64,000 nucleotides of DNA, taken from contig NZ_CP100757.1 of NCBI RefSeq assembly GCF_024266705.1, positions 1,364,001-1,428,000 of the forward strand, read 5' to 3'. The stretch comes from Natrinema gelatinilyticum (GTDB lineage: Archaea; Halobacteriota; Halobacteria; Halobacteriales; Natrialbaceae). Shown in pieces: positions 25,547 to 34,798 of this stretch. The notes beneath the pieces were generated by a model, which was not told the DNA's origin, made no database searches, and saw only the letters and a program-made list of their open reading frames with translations. Numbering within the stretch: the first letter of the stretch is position 1; each line of letters opens with the position of its first letter. Position numbers and translations under genes: made by a program.

Positions 25547-26589
25547 CAGTCTCGGAACTGTTCTAGGTCGATCTCATTACGGATATTTTCCATTGCATCT
25601 TTCGTTAGCTGGTCGACGTAGTCCGGACCACCCATGTACTCGAGGTGGAGTCCGCCTTCGTCGGCCCAGCTCTGGAGTTCGTCGCTCGTGATCGCCTCCT
25701 CGGCGGCGGAATCAAGCCATTCGACGTGTTCGTCCGGTGTCTCCGGTGGGGCGTACGTCACTCTGGTAATCTTCCCGATGTAATCGAGACTTGGGTATCC
25801 GAAGTCGCCGACGGTGTCCACGTCGGGGAATGCCGCGATTTCCTCGTCGACGAGACCGACGACGATGTCGAGTCTATCGGACATCTCTTCGGCCGTTGTA
25901 ACCGTAATGATCCCGACGGGAACTTCGCCGCCGGCGACGGCCTGGCCGATCCCCCCCGAGCCGTCGTAGGGAATGTAGCTCTCCCAGGGGATATCGAACT
26001 CGGTATTTTCCTTGAGAATCGTCGCCACGACATTGAACTGCGTCCCCGGTTGCATGCCGGCGAACGACTTGAACTCGCCGTTCCGATAGCGGGAGGCCAT
26101 GTCTTCGAAGTCTTCGACTTCCTCGTCGGGATTTGAGACGATCACAAACGGTTCCACAGCGTGACCGGCGATGCCCCGGAAGTTTTCGAAGCTGAAATTG
26201 ACGTCCTGAATCAGCGAGGGAATGATGTCTCCCGGAGCGTTGAACGGAGCAATCGTGTGTCCGTTCGGTTCCGACGTCACGAATTCGCTCGCACCCGTCA
26301 TTCCACCGGCGCCCGGGACGTTATCGAACTCGACTGTTACGTCGCGCTGTTCGGATACCTTTCCCCAGATTTTCCGGGCGTAGATGTCGGTCCCACCGCC
26401 TTCCCCGAACGCGATGACCGTCCGGATCGTCTCGCTGGGGAACTCGCCGCCACCGGAATCGACCCCACCCAGGCAGCCGGCCATACTCGCGACCAGCGTA
26501 CTTCCACCTACCGCCAGTGCGCGTCGGCGGCTAATCGGTCCGATGCGGTTCCCCTGGCCACAACAGTCGTTGTTGTTAACATTTCGCAT
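25546..26589 (-). CDS. TctC-type substrate-binding lipoprotein
   Basis: A 347-residue extracellular receptor. The N-terminus PISRRRALAVGGSTLVASMAGCLGG combines a twin-arginine motif with the lipobox AGC, so it is exported folded and lipid-anchored, normal for haloarchaea. The body has TctC/Bug features: IRTVIAFGEGGGTDIYAR, VPGAGGMTGASEF and a PPETPDEHVEWLDSA tail. The start at 26589 places the signal at the N-terminus; upstream in-frame sequence is not protein-like. It is the first gene of the TctC-B-A-CaiB-hydratase unit and has an AT-rich promoter with a palindrome. Confidence 0.9.
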   Translation of the reverse strand: MRNVNNNDCCGQGNRIGPISRRRALAVGGSTLVASMAGCLGGVDSGGGEFPSETIRTVIAFGEGGGTDIYARKIWGKVSEQRDVTVEFDNVPGAGGMTGASEFVTSEPNGHTIAPFNAPGDIIPSLIQDVNFSFENFRGIAGHAVEPFVIVSNPDEEVEDFEDMASRYRNGEFKSFAGMQPGTQFNVVATILKENTEFDIPWESYIPYDGSGGIGQAVAGGEVPVGIITVTTAEEMSDRLDIVVGLVDEEIAAFPDVDTVGDFGYPSLDYIGKITRVTYAPPETPDEHVEWLDSAAEEAITSDELQSWADEGGLHLEYMGGPDYVDQLTKDAMENIRNEIDLEQFRD

Positions 26590-26606
26590 GGCTCGTCCCG
26601 AATATA

Positions 26607-26619
26607 TGCATAGTATGCA
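26607..26619. promoter_or_regulatory. Perfect palindrome in the tctC promoter
   Basis: TGCATA-G-TATGCA is a 13-bp perfect palindrome 18 nt upstream of the tctC-type ATG. On the minus strand it lies just downstream of AAAAAGTTTTATTGC, the likely TATA region. A repressor bound here would block initiation. Inferred from symmetry and position only. Confidence 0.45.
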
Positions 26620-26719
26620 ATAAAACTTTTTCCAGAATGTATACACGTATGCCATGGACCGTGCAGTCAGGTATTGCGGGATCGATCGCACGGATAAAAA
26701 CGCATTCAAGTATTCGGCG

Positions 26720-27850
26720 TCAGTATTCAACGCGGTACTCCGCGAGTGCGTCCCTGTCGAGTTCGATGCCGATCCCGGGTCGATCGGGCGGCGAGATTCG
26801 ACCACCGTCGGCGACGGAAAGTTCGTCCTGATTGGCCGCGTACGGACTCGCAACGAACTCACCTGGATCCTCGAGTTCGTCGTCCAGCACACAAAACTCG
26901 ATCAGCGAGCAGGCAGAGCTCGCGGCAGCCACGTGCAGGCTCGCCGCGTAGTTGACCGCCGGCCCGAAGGCGTGGGGCACAATCTGTTTGTTGAACGCCT
27001 CGGCGAGAACTGCGACCCGGTGGGCGCTCGTGACACCGCCACAGTGGTCGAGCGACGGCTGGTAAATGTCGAGCGAACCCGCACGGAGCAGATCGACGGC
27101 CGAGTAGTGCGGCGTGTGCGTCTGGAACCCGGCGACCGGAACGGATGTTCGACGGCGAAATTCTGCGTAGCCATCGATGTCGGTGTGCGCGATCGGTTCC
27201 TCGAACCAGACGAGTTCGTGCTCCTCGGTCGAGGATGCGAGCCGGACTGCGTCGGTGAAGTCGTAGGATGTGTTCGCGTCGATCGCCAACCCGAACCCCG
27301 TGGGCAACTCCGGCGCAATCGCTTCGATCCGTTCGCGGTCCTGGTCGACGCCCAGTCCCGCAGTAATCTTGAGACAGTCGAACCCTTTCTCGGCGAGCCA
27401 GTGGGCGTCCTCGAGTAATGCTTCTGATTCCTTCTGGATCGGAAAGGTGGCATAGGCATGCAGGTCGCCGTGAGCACCACCCAGCAACTGGTAGAGAGGA
27501 ACGCCAGCGTGTTTCCCCGATATATCCCAGAGCGCCTCGTCGATGGCCGAGAGCGCCTTGTATGCACCCGACCGCTTCACGTGAACGTACAGGTTGGACC
27601 AGTGTTCGTTAATCGCGAGCGGATCCTCCCCGACGAGATACTGTTCGAGCGATTCGATAGCATGAGTGAGCGCAATATTGTCTTCGACTCGTTGTCTGTG
27701 AAATGATTCTCCGATTCCCGTGATACCCTCGTCCGTATGGATCTCCACGAGCACCGATCCAACCTCGACCGAGCCGATCGACGGAATCGATGTCGATCCA
27801 ACACCACTCCGCAGTACGTGCGTGTCTATTGCCGTAATTTCCATCGTCAT
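26720..27850 (-). CDS. Enolase-superfamily enzyme (mandelate racemase/muconate lactonizing type)
   Basis: A 376-residue two-domain enzyme: an N-terminal capping domain, then a barrel with metal ligands in GLAIDANTSYDF (Asp) and LVWFEEPIAH (Glu). The usual third ligand (PxAxGE) is replaced by PVAGFQTHTP, so Glu appears to be Gln or displaced. The base-side motif is LKITAGLG, lacking the second Lys of KxK, while QIVPHAFGPAVN supplies a His. This favours an acid-sugar dehydratase-like or racemase-like reaction with an altered metal site. Two ATGs 6 nt apart (27850, 27844) are possible. It lies 45 nt from the acyl-CoA ligase gene. Confidence 0.82.
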   Translation of the reverse strand: MTMEITAIDTHVLRSGVGSTSIPSIGSVEVGSVLVEIHTDEGITGIGESFHRQRVEDNIALTHAIESLEQYLVGEDPLAINEHWSNLYVHVKRSGAYKALSAIDEALWDISGKHAGVPLYQLLGGAHGDLHAYATFPIQKESEALLEDAHWLAEKGFDCLKITAGLGVDQDRERIEAIAPELPTGFGLAIDANTSYDFTDAVRLASSTEEHELVWFEEPIAHTDIDGYAEFRRRTSVPVAGFQTHTPHYSAVDLLRAGSLDIYQPSLDHCGGVTSAHRVAVLAEAFNKQIVPHAFGPAVNYAASLHVAAASSACSLIEFCVLDDELEDPGEFVASPYAANQDELSVADGGRISPPDRPGIGIELDRDALAEYRVEY

Positions 27851-27895
27851 CCATGTTCGTAACGTGACTACTTCACGATTTGGGCGACCCACTGC

Positions 27896-29602
27896 TCACG
27901 ACGAGGCTTCGACGTCGAGTTCCTCGAGTTCCGATCGCTTGATCTTCCCGGTCACGGTCGTCGGAACTTCGTCGACGAACGTGATCTCGCGAGGATACTC
28001 GTATTTCGCCAGGTTCTCCCTGACGTGGGTTCTGATCATGTCGGCGAATCCCTCGACAGCATCGACACCATCGGTGAGTTCGACGTATGCCTTGACGATC
28101 TCGCCGCGGCGATCGTCGTCGACGCCAATAACGCCGACCTCGGCGACCAGGTCGAGTTCGCGGATCGAGTCCTCGACCTCGGCCGGCCCGACGCGGTAGC
28201 CATTGGTGATGATGAGGTCGTCTGCGCGTGACTTGAACCAGAGCTGGCCGTTCTCGTCGCGATAGCCGAGATCGTCGGTGTTCATCCACTTGCCATCGGC
28301 GATGTACTTCCGGTTAGTCGCTTCCTCGTCGTTCCAGAGTTCGACGAACATGGTAGGGTCGGGCTTTCTGAGCCCCACGATACCGGTCTCGTCGACGTCA
28401 CACTCCGTTCCGTCCTCGTCGATGATCCGGACGTCGTGTCCGGGGGCCGGATAACCGAGACTGCCAGGCTCGGCCTCCATCCATTGTGAACACGACGTCA
28501 CGAGGTGCATCGCTTCGGTCTGACCGTACATTTCGTTCAGATTGGCACCAAGCGTCTCATTGACGTATTCGTGGAGCCGTTTCGAGACCGGCTCGGAGCC
28601 GGACATAACGACCTCCAGCGAACGGAGATCGTACTGCGACGCGTCGAGTTCGGCCATCGGCTTGAGCATCCCAGGTACCAGAACCGCGCGTGTCGGACCG
28701 TACCGTTCGATGTTCTCGAAGACAGTCTCGGGGTCGAATCCGGATGCAGTGTCGTGGCAGAACGTGGGGAACCCGTAGTGCCACGATCCAAGAACGAGAT
28801 TGATACCGCCGATCCACGCCAGGTCCGGCGTCGCATACAGAAACGGATCCGTATCGTGCCAAGGCAACTCGAAACACATCTGGAAGCTCGGCAACCAGCC
28901 GAGCAGTGACTGGTGGTCCTGCAGGACGCCCTTCGGTCGCCCCGTCGTCCCGCTCGTATAGAGGATGAACGCGGGATCGTCTGCGGCCGTCTCGACGGCG
29001 TCGTAGTCGGGCTCGCCATCGAGATCCGAGAACGCGACCGTCTCGACCCCGTCGATCGAGGCCGGTTCGCCGTCCATCCCCACGACGCAGTCGACGCTCT
29101 CGACGTCCGCGAGTGCCTCCGCGAGCGTCTCCGTCAGCCCGCCGTCGATGAAAACGACCCGGGGGTCGCAGTCGCCAAGGCGAAATTCCAGCGCGTCGGC
29201 GCCGTACAGTACCGAAAGCGGGACGCTAATCCCACCTGTCTTCCACGCCGCCAGATGCGAGAGCATGACTCGGTCGCTCCGGGAGCTCATGATCGCAACC
29301 CGGTCGCCCCGTTCGATCCCCCGTTCCTTGAGCGCGTTGGCGATCCGGTTGGACTCTCGCTCGAGTTCCCAGAACGTGTACGTGTGTTCCGTCTCGTCTT
29401 CGATGCGCTGAAACAGCGCCACTCGACCGCGCTTGTCCGCGTGTCGCGTCACGACGTCCGTCGCGATGTTGAACGTCTCCGGGACCTCCCACTCGAATTC
29501 CTCCTGTGCTTGTTCGTAACTGTCGTACTGTCCGAGATTGGGAACTGGCTCCGATTCCCAATCTATCGATATCGATCCGAACTGTTCGCTTCTATCTCCC
29601 AT
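27896..29602 (-). CDS. AMP-forming acyl-CoA synthetase
   Basis: A 568-residue ANL-superfamily ligase that activates a carboxylate as acyl-AMP and then acyl-CoA. The P-loop FILYTSGTTGRPKGVLQ, the GQTEAMHLV motif, WMNTDDLGYRDENGQL and the C-terminal EVPTTVTGKIKRSEL with the catalytic Lys are all present. Its pattern (N-terminal IDWESEPVPNLGQYDSY, acetyl/propionyl-type layout) suggests a short or medium acyl acid. The ATG at 29602 was preferred to an upstream TTG. It may begin the long minus-strand catabolic unit. Confidence 0.88.
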   Translation of the reverse strand: MGDRSEQFGSISIDWESEPVPNLGQYDSYEQAQEEFEWEVPETFNIATDVVTRHADKRGRVALFQRIEDETEHTYTFWELERESNRIANALKERGIERGDRVAIMSSRSDRVMLSHLAAWKTGGISVPLSVLYGADALEFRLGDCDPRVVFIDGGLTETLAEALADVESVDCVVGMDGEPASIDGVETVAFSDLDGEPDYDAVETAADDPAFILYTSGTTGRPKGVLQDHQSLLGWLPSFQMCFELPWHDTDPFLYATPDLAWIGGINLVLGSWHYGFPTFCHDTASGFDPETVFENIERYGPTRAVLVPGMLKPMAELDASQYDLRSLEVVMSGSEPVSKRLHEYVNETLGANLNEMYGQTEAMHLVTSCSQWMEAEPGSLGYPAPGHDVRIIDEDGTECDVDETGIVGLRKPDPTMFVELWNDEEATNRKYIADGKWMNTDDLGYRDENGQLWFKSRADDLIITNGYRVGPAEVEDSIRELDLVAEVGVIGVDDDRRGEIVKAYVELTDGVDAVEGFADMIRTHVRENLAKYEYPREITFVDEVPTTVTGKIKRSELEELDVEASS

Positions 29603-29773
29603 GGGTCTGGTTCCCAATTGCGAGTATGTTTCGATACCTGGGGATAAAGATTTCCGGTTTCTAACGAACAGGAGCGGTCCCGTCCTCGAACTGATTCCGG
29701 GACAGTGTAATGTAAGAATCGTGTGATGTTCTATTCACAACCTATATTAACGGATTGGTGCAATTGAGGGCGT

Positions 29774-31924
29774 ATGGCAAGCCGCGATCAGTCGTCCGAC
29801 CGGATAGGACGTATTCTCGACCCGCAATCGATCGCCATCGCCGGCGCATCCGCCGACGAATCTAAGCGAGGATACATCGCAACCAAACGTCTGGAGGAAT
29901 CCGACTACGACGGGGACGTCTACCCGGTGAACCCGTCCTACGAAGGCGAGATCCTCGGGAAAGAGGTCTACCCCTCGGTGTCGGCGATCCCCGACCGGGT
30001 CGACCTGGTGTACGTCGTCACCCCCGCCGGCGCGGTACCCGAGATTCTCGAGGACGCTGGCGGTGCCGACGCCGCGGGCGCAGTGATCTTCTCGGCCGGC
30101 TTCAGCGAAGTCGGTAACGAGGAGACCGAAGACGAACTCGTCCGGATCGCCGAGGAACACGGGATCCGGTTCTTCGGCCCGAACGTCATGGGCATGGTGA
30201 ACGTCCCGGAGGACGTTTACCTGGGCATCGACGCGAGCTACTCCCCGGGCGGGCTGTCGATGGTCTCTCAGAGCGGGAACCTTGGGATGTACCTGGGCGT
30301 CGTGGCGAACGCGGAACGAAACACCGGCCTCAGCCACTTCGTCTCGATCGGCAACGAGGCCGACCTGAAGTTCCACGAACTGCTGCCCTATTTCGCGTCC
30401 GACGACGAGACCGACGTGCTCGTGTTGTACGTCGAGGGGATGTCCGAGGGACGAGCGTTCCTGAAGGAAGCAGCGCGGTTTTCCCAGGAAAAACCGCTCA
30501 TCGTGCTGAAAGGTGGCCGGACCGGCGCTGGAAAATCATCCGCAGCGTCCCACACGGCATCGCTGGCCGGAGACGCGACCGTCCTCGAGGACGTCTACTC
30601 CCAGGCCGGGATCGTTACCGTCGACAGTTTCGACGACATCGTCCCGGTCGGACAGGCGCTGACGGGCCAGCCGGCCCTCTCCGGGCGCAACATTGCAGTC
30701 ATGACCGAAGCAGGCGGGGTGGCGACAACCTCCGCCGACTCCCTCGTCGAGCACGGGTTGACCGTCCCCGAGCTGACCGAGGAGACGCAGGACAAACTCG
30801 CCGAACTGTTCCCGTACTCCCCGAACCTCGAGAACCCAATCGACACGATGGTGTCCGGAGAGACGGCGTCGGTACACGACGACGCGGCCGAGATCCTCCT
30901 CTCTGACCCGAACATCGACGGCCTGTTGATCTGTGGATCCTACGGCGGCTACGGCGTCGGCGGCACGGGGATCGAACTCCCCACGGACGAGGCGTCCGCG
31001 AAGGCACAGATCGAGTCGGCGCGTCGCATCGCACGACTCCCCGCGGAGTACGACAAGCCGGTCATCGTCAATAGCGCGTTCACGCCCGAGGAGTCCGAGG
31101 CACTCGCGATCTGTCGCGACGCCGGCGTTCCGGTCTACGACTCGTTCAGGGACGCGTCGCTCGCGTTCCAGGCACTCGCAGATTACAGCGAGTTCCTCGA
31201 AACAGCCGACGAACGATCCGACTTCGCCACCGACTCGGACGACGGCGGTCACGAGGCGATCCAGGAGGCAAGCGAGGGCGTGGTCCTCACCGAAGACGAG
31301 GCAAAGGGGGTGCTCGAGGACTACGACATTCCCGTCGCTTCCTACCGGCTAGTCACCTCCGCCGAGGACGCCGTCCGGGCCGCGAGCGAGTTCGACGGTG
31401 ACGTGGCGATGAAGATCGTCTCGCCACAGATCCAGCACAAGACCGAGGCTGGCGGTGTCTCGTTGGGTGTTTCCGGCGTGGAAGACGTACGGGCGACCTA
31501 CGAAGAACTCCTCGCAAACGCCGAGGCGTACGATCCCGGGGCGACTATCGACGGCGTCCTGGTTTCGCCGATGCTCGAGGAGGGCGTCGAAGTAATAATC
31601 GGGGCGACCCAGGACGAGGAGGTCGGCCCGGTCGTGATGTTCGGGCTCGGAGGCATCTTCGTCGAGGTGCTCGAGGACGTCACATTCGGGGCCGTCCCGC
31701 TGACCGAACGCGACGCACGTCGCATGATCGAGCAGATCGACGGAAAGGAACTGCTCGAAGGGGCCCGGGATCGCCTCGACGTCGACGTCGACGCACTCGT
31801 CAACCTGCTCGTGGCCGTCTCCCGGCTGGTCGCCGAGAACCAGGAAATCACCGAACTGGACCTCAACCCCGTCTTCTGTTACGAGGACGGCGTGTCGGTC
31901 GTCGACGCAGGAATCTCTCTGTGA
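29774..31924 (+). CDS. ADP-forming acyl-CoA synthetase, fused alpha-beta
   Basis: A 716-residue NDP-forming synthetase (Acd type) interconverting acyl-CoA + ADP + Pi and acid + ATP + CoA. Order: CoA-binding Rossmann domain (PQSIAIAGASADESKRG), ligase domain with the phosphohistidine motif SSAASHTASLAGD, and a C-terminal ATP-grasp domain (AMKIVSPQIQHKTEAGGVSL...GLGGIFVEVLEDV...ELDLNPVF). It is divergent from the AMP-forming ligase across 171 bp containing CTATATTAAC. The fused architecture is the norm in haloarchaea. It could recover ATP from acyl-CoA end products of the neighbouring pathways. Confidence 0.9.
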   Translation: MASRDQSSDRIGRILDPQSIAIAGASADESKRGYIATKRLEESDYDGDVYPVNPSYEGEILGKEVYPSVSAIPDRVDLVYVVTPAGAVPEILEDAGGADAAGAVIFSAGFSEVGNEETEDELVRIAEEHGIRFFGPNVMGMVNVPEDVYLGIDASYSPGGLSMVSQSGNLGMYLGVVANAERNTGLSHFVSIGNEADLKFHELLPYFASDDETDVLVLYVEGMSEGRAFLKEAARFSQEKPLIVLKGGRTGAGKSSAASHTASLAGDATVLEDVYSQAGIVTVDSFDDIVPVGQALTGQPALSGRNIAVMTEAGGVATTSADSLVEHGLTVPELTEETQDKLAELFPYSPNLENPIDTMVSGETASVHDDAAEILLSDPNIDGLLICGSYGGYGVGGTGIELPTDEASAKAQIESARRIARLPAEYDKPVIVNSAFTPEESEALAICRDAGVPVYDSFRDASLAFQALADYSEFLETADERSDFATDSDDGGHEAIQEASEGVVLTEDEAKGVLEDYDIPVASYRLVTSAEDAVRAASEFDGDVAMKIVSPQIQHKTEAGGVSLGVSGVEDVRATYEELLANAEAYDPGATIDGVLVSPMLEEGVEVIIGATQDEEVGPVVMFGLGGIFVEVLEDVTFGAVPLTERDARRMIEQIDGKELLEGARDRLDVDVDALVNLLVAVSRLVAENQEITELDLNPVFCYEDGVSVVDAGISL

Positions 31925-32110
31925 GATTCGCCGCAACCGACGCGGTACCCGCGAGCCACGTTCGGACGCGAAAATCGATTTCTCACCGATCGCTTCGTTC
32001 GACGATCGCTCTTCTCGTCTTTCGTTTCTGGGAGTCGATCTCCGACCCGCCAACTCGTCTTCATCCCCCGTCTACCCTACTCGCGGGTCCTCGTCCCGCA
32101 CTCACACCGC

Positions 32111-32569
32111 TTACTCGTCTTCGCCCTGGGTCCACCCTGCCGCCTCGGCCGCCGATTCAGCCGGATGTGGACGATCGTACTCCGTGAGTACGAGGAGCAC
32201 GCCCTCGAACGACGACGGGTGGTAAAACAACTCTCGGAACCCCTCGAATGCCATCTCGTCGATCGGTTCGACGCCTCGCTTGGCCAGGGCTTCACGCGCC
32301 GCATCGGCGTCGGCAACCTCAAGCGAGAGCGCGTACAGGCCGGGGCCGTTGGTCCCGAGGAACGACTCGATGGCTGAGCCGTTCTCGCCCGAGACGAACT
32401 CGAGGCCGACCTGACTGGTCCTGTTCGCGACCGGCTCCCCTGGCGGGTCGACCGTCGCGCCAAACGAAAGGCCCAGGAGATTTTCGAAGCTGCTCGCGCT
32501 CTCCTCGAGGTCGTCAGTCGCCACGAGCACGCGATCGATGTCGAGTATCAGAACTTCGGGGTCACTCAT
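32111..32569 (-). CDS. VOC (glyoxalase/dioxygenase fold) protein
   Basis: A 152-residue vicinal-oxygen-chelate protein with two beta-alpha-beta-beta-beta modules: DRVLVATDDLEESASSFENL at the start and PGLYALSLEVADADAAREAL in the middle, ending RELFYHPSSFEGVLLVL. It resembles methylmalonyl-CoA epimerase-like and related small VOC enzymes, but the metal ligands cannot be fixed with confidence. It overlaps the 3-hydroxyacyl-CoA dehydrogenase gene by 8 nt, suggesting an epimerase or lyase step on a CoA intermediate. Confidence 0.75.
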   Translation of the reverse strand: MSDPEVLILDIDRVLVATDDLEESASSFENLLGLSFGATVDPPGEPVANRTSQVGLEFVSGENGSAIESFLGTNGPGLYALSLEVADADAAREALAKRGVEPIDEMAFEGFRELFYHPSSFEGVLLVLTEYDRPHPAESAAEAAGWTQGEDE

Positions 32570-33530
32570 TCTCGAGTACCTCCTGCAGGGCGAGCATGCG
32601 GCTGTAGGTCTCCCGTTTCAACTCGTCGGCGTCGACATCCTCGCCGTAGTCGTAGTAGCCTGCACCGGTTTTTGGGCCGAGATCGTTCGCCTCCATCTTT
32701 TCGACGACGCTCTCGGGGTTCTCGAAGCGGTCGCCGAGTTCCTCCGAGAGGTACTCGTTGACGTAGTAGAGGATGTCGACCCCGCCCAGATCGATGAACT
32801 CGATGAGACCGATCGCGGCCATACGAAAGCCGACGCCAGTCCGGAGCGCCCGGTCGATCTCCTCGGGCGTGGCGACGCCGTCCTCGTGGGCCCGTACGGC
32901 CTCGTTCATCGCGGCGGCCTGTATCCGCGAGCCGAGGAAGCCAGGGCTATCCAGACACGTCACCGGCTCCTTGCCGACCGCTTCGAGCAACTCGACGGTG
33001 GCCTCAACCGCGTCGTCGTCGGTGCGGTCGGCCCGAGCGACCTCCACCAGCGGGACGATAAACGCCGGGTTGAGCCAGTGGGTGATGAGCAACCGATCCG
33101 AGGCCGGGACTACGTCGGCCAGTTCGTCGATGCTGATTGACGACGTCGTCGTCGCGACGATCGATCCCTCGAGTTCGCCGGCCGCGGATTCGAAGAAGTC
33201 ACGTTTGACCTTGGGGTCCTCCGGGAGCGCCTCGAACACCCACTTGGTGTTCTCGAGGACGGCCGTCTCACGCGTTACCCTGATTCGATTGACGACGTCG
33301 TCGATCTCCCCGTGAAAATGGTCACAGGCCGCGAGGAACTTGAGGTTAGACCGAATCGTCTCGCGAACGTCCGTAACCTTGGCTTCGAACTCCGACTGCG
33401 TGCGCTCTTTCACATCGAGGAGCTGAACCGGGCGTCCGTTCGTGGCGAACACTTGCGCGATGCCGATTCCCATTCGGCCTGGCCCGACGACGGCGATCGG
33501 CCCGCCATCGGGATCGTTCGCGGCGCTCAC
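32562..33530 (-). CDS. 3-hydroxyacyl-CoA dehydrogenase family protein
   Basis: A 322-residue NAD-dependent dehydrogenase. Its N-terminal Rossmann fold is VVGPGRMGIGIAQVFATNGR, with SSISIDELADVV and the catalytic region RLLITHWLNPAFIVPLVEV. The His of the family (xGxHFFNP) corresponds to ITHWLNP here. The C-terminal domain (IQAAAMNEAVRAHEDG...IGLIEFIDLGGVD) is typical. The single-domain length fits HbdA-like or L-gulonate-type dehydrogenases. Overlaps of 8 and 4 nt tie it to the VOC and octopine-dehydrogenase-like genes. Confidence 0.88.
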   Translation of the reverse strand: MSAANDPDGGPIAVVGPGRMGIGIAQVFATNGRPVQLLDVKERTQSEFEAKVTDVRETIRSNLKFLAACDHFHGEIDDVVNRIRVTRETAVLENTKWVFEALPEDPKVKRDFFESAAGELEGSIVATTTSSISIDELADVVPASDRLLITHWLNPAFIVPLVEVARADRTDDDAVEATVELLEAVGKEPVTCLDSPGFLGSRIQAAAMNEAVRAHEDGVATPEEIDRALRTGVGFRMAAIGLIEFIDLGGVDILYYVNEYLSEELGDRFENPESVVEKMEANDLGPKTGAGYYDYGEDVDADELKRETYSRMLALQEVLENE

Positions 33531-34663
33531 GCTGATACCCCCTCTTCGAGCACCTCTTCGAACTCGCCGCGAGTGAGCGATGCAAGCCCGAGTCGCTCGA
33601 GCGACCGTCCCGTTTCACGGTACGGCTCGTCCATGAGCTGTTCCGCGATGGTGACGATGCTGTCGATCGTCGGCGTCTCCACTTCGAGGAAGTCGCCGAC
33701 GGACGCGAGCAATACCGTGGCGATACTGACGTCCTCGTGGATATACCGATCGTCGAGCGACGGCGGATCCTCGCTGAACGTGTCGGCGCTCATCAGCGCC
33801 TCACGGGCGTTCCTGCCGTAGAAGTGTCCGCCCGGAGCTTCCTCGGAACGGTAGTACTCGTCCTGAGTGAAGTGCGGCGCGCCGTACCCGAGTTCCTCGC
33901 GGATACGGACCCGTTCCTCGTCGACCGCCATCAGTGCGTTGTAGACACCGTCGCCGATCCCATGACGGTGGATGTTGAACGGGCCGATCTCGTCGCATTC
34001 GATGACGCCTGCGTTGAGCACCGTCGGCGTGGCGTTCACACACGGGTTACTATCGTTGAGCGCGCAATCGAACGCGTTCTCTGCAGGGATCGACGCGTCG
34101 TAGAACTGCCGGGCCGCCTCGAAAGCACGCTCGGTCTCGGCGCCCGGATAAGCACCGATCGGGAGCGTGACAGCGTCGAGATTGATCGTCACCTCTGCGT
34201 CCCCGGACCGGCGCGTCACGTAGGGAAGCGTCGGCGTCTCCGCGACGGTGACGCCCGTCGGCCGCTCCGCGAGGCCATCGATCGTCTCACGGAGGAGAAA
34301 CGAACCGAAATTACCCGGACAGAGCAACACGATCTGATCGTCCTCGAGGATCGGTGCGAGGTCCTCAAACAGCCCCCGCTGTGCGGTCGCCGGGAGCGGG
34401 ACGACGACCACCTCTGCCCCTGATACTGCCTGCGAGAGATCAGTCGTCACGTCCTCGAGCGAGACGGTCGTTCGCTCGCCGGCCGTGCGCCGCGGCCCCT
34501 CGTACCGATTGGATACGGCGAGGGTGAGCGACTGCGACTTGAGAACAGCCGTGTGATTGTCCGGGGATCGTACGTACCACTGTACCGAACAGCCCTGGTT
34601 GGCGAAGTCGGCGGCGGCGGCGTACCCGCCGTTACTTCCACCGATCACCGCTACAGCTTCCAT
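33527..34663 (-). CDS. NAD/NADP octopine/nopaline dehydrogenase family protein
   Basis: A 378-residue opine-dehydrogenase-type enzyme with the N-terminal Rossmann motif VIGGSNGGYAAAADFANQG and the C-terminal helical domain starting around GPFNIHRHGIGDGVYNA. The family reduces imines formed from an amino acid and a 2-oxo acid, or oxidises the reverse. The start at 34663 puts the nucleotide motif at the N-terminus. It is the first gene of a three-gene coupled operon and is divergent from an SDR gene. The combination with a hydroxyacyl-CoA dehydrogenase is unusual; true opine substrates are not implied. Confidence 0.82.
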   Translation of the reverse strand: MEAVAVIGGSNGGYAAAADFANQGCSVQWYVRSPDNHTAVLKSQSLTLAVSNRYEGPRRTAGERTTVSLEDVTTDLSQAVSGAEVVVVPLPATAQRGLFEDLAPILEDDQIVLLCPGNFGSFLLRETIDGLAERPTGVTVAETPTLPYVTRRSGDAEVTINLDAVTLPIGAYPGAETERAFEAARQFYDASIPAENAFDCALNDSNPCVNATPTVLNAGVIECDEIGPFNIHRHGIGDGVYNALMAVDEERVRIREELGYGAPHFTQDEYYRSEEAPGGHFYGRNAREALMSADTFSEDPPSLDDRYIHEDVSIATVLLASVGDFLEVETPTIDSIVTIAEQLMDEPYRETGRSLERLGLASLTRGEFEEVLEEGVSA

Positions 34664-34798
34664 GGATAGTCCTATGTCGGAAGTCCACATACGTAAAACG
34701 ATGGGTAAGAACACACACACACAACACGTGCGATCGGAAGCTGTGTGCTGGTCGAGGCCGATCACACCGGTTTCCACACTTTGACATGCGTCCGTGCC

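Noticed and set aside
34709..34726. CA dinucleotide run before the SDR gene
   Set aside because: A short simple repeat in an intergenic region; no evidence for a regulatory role.
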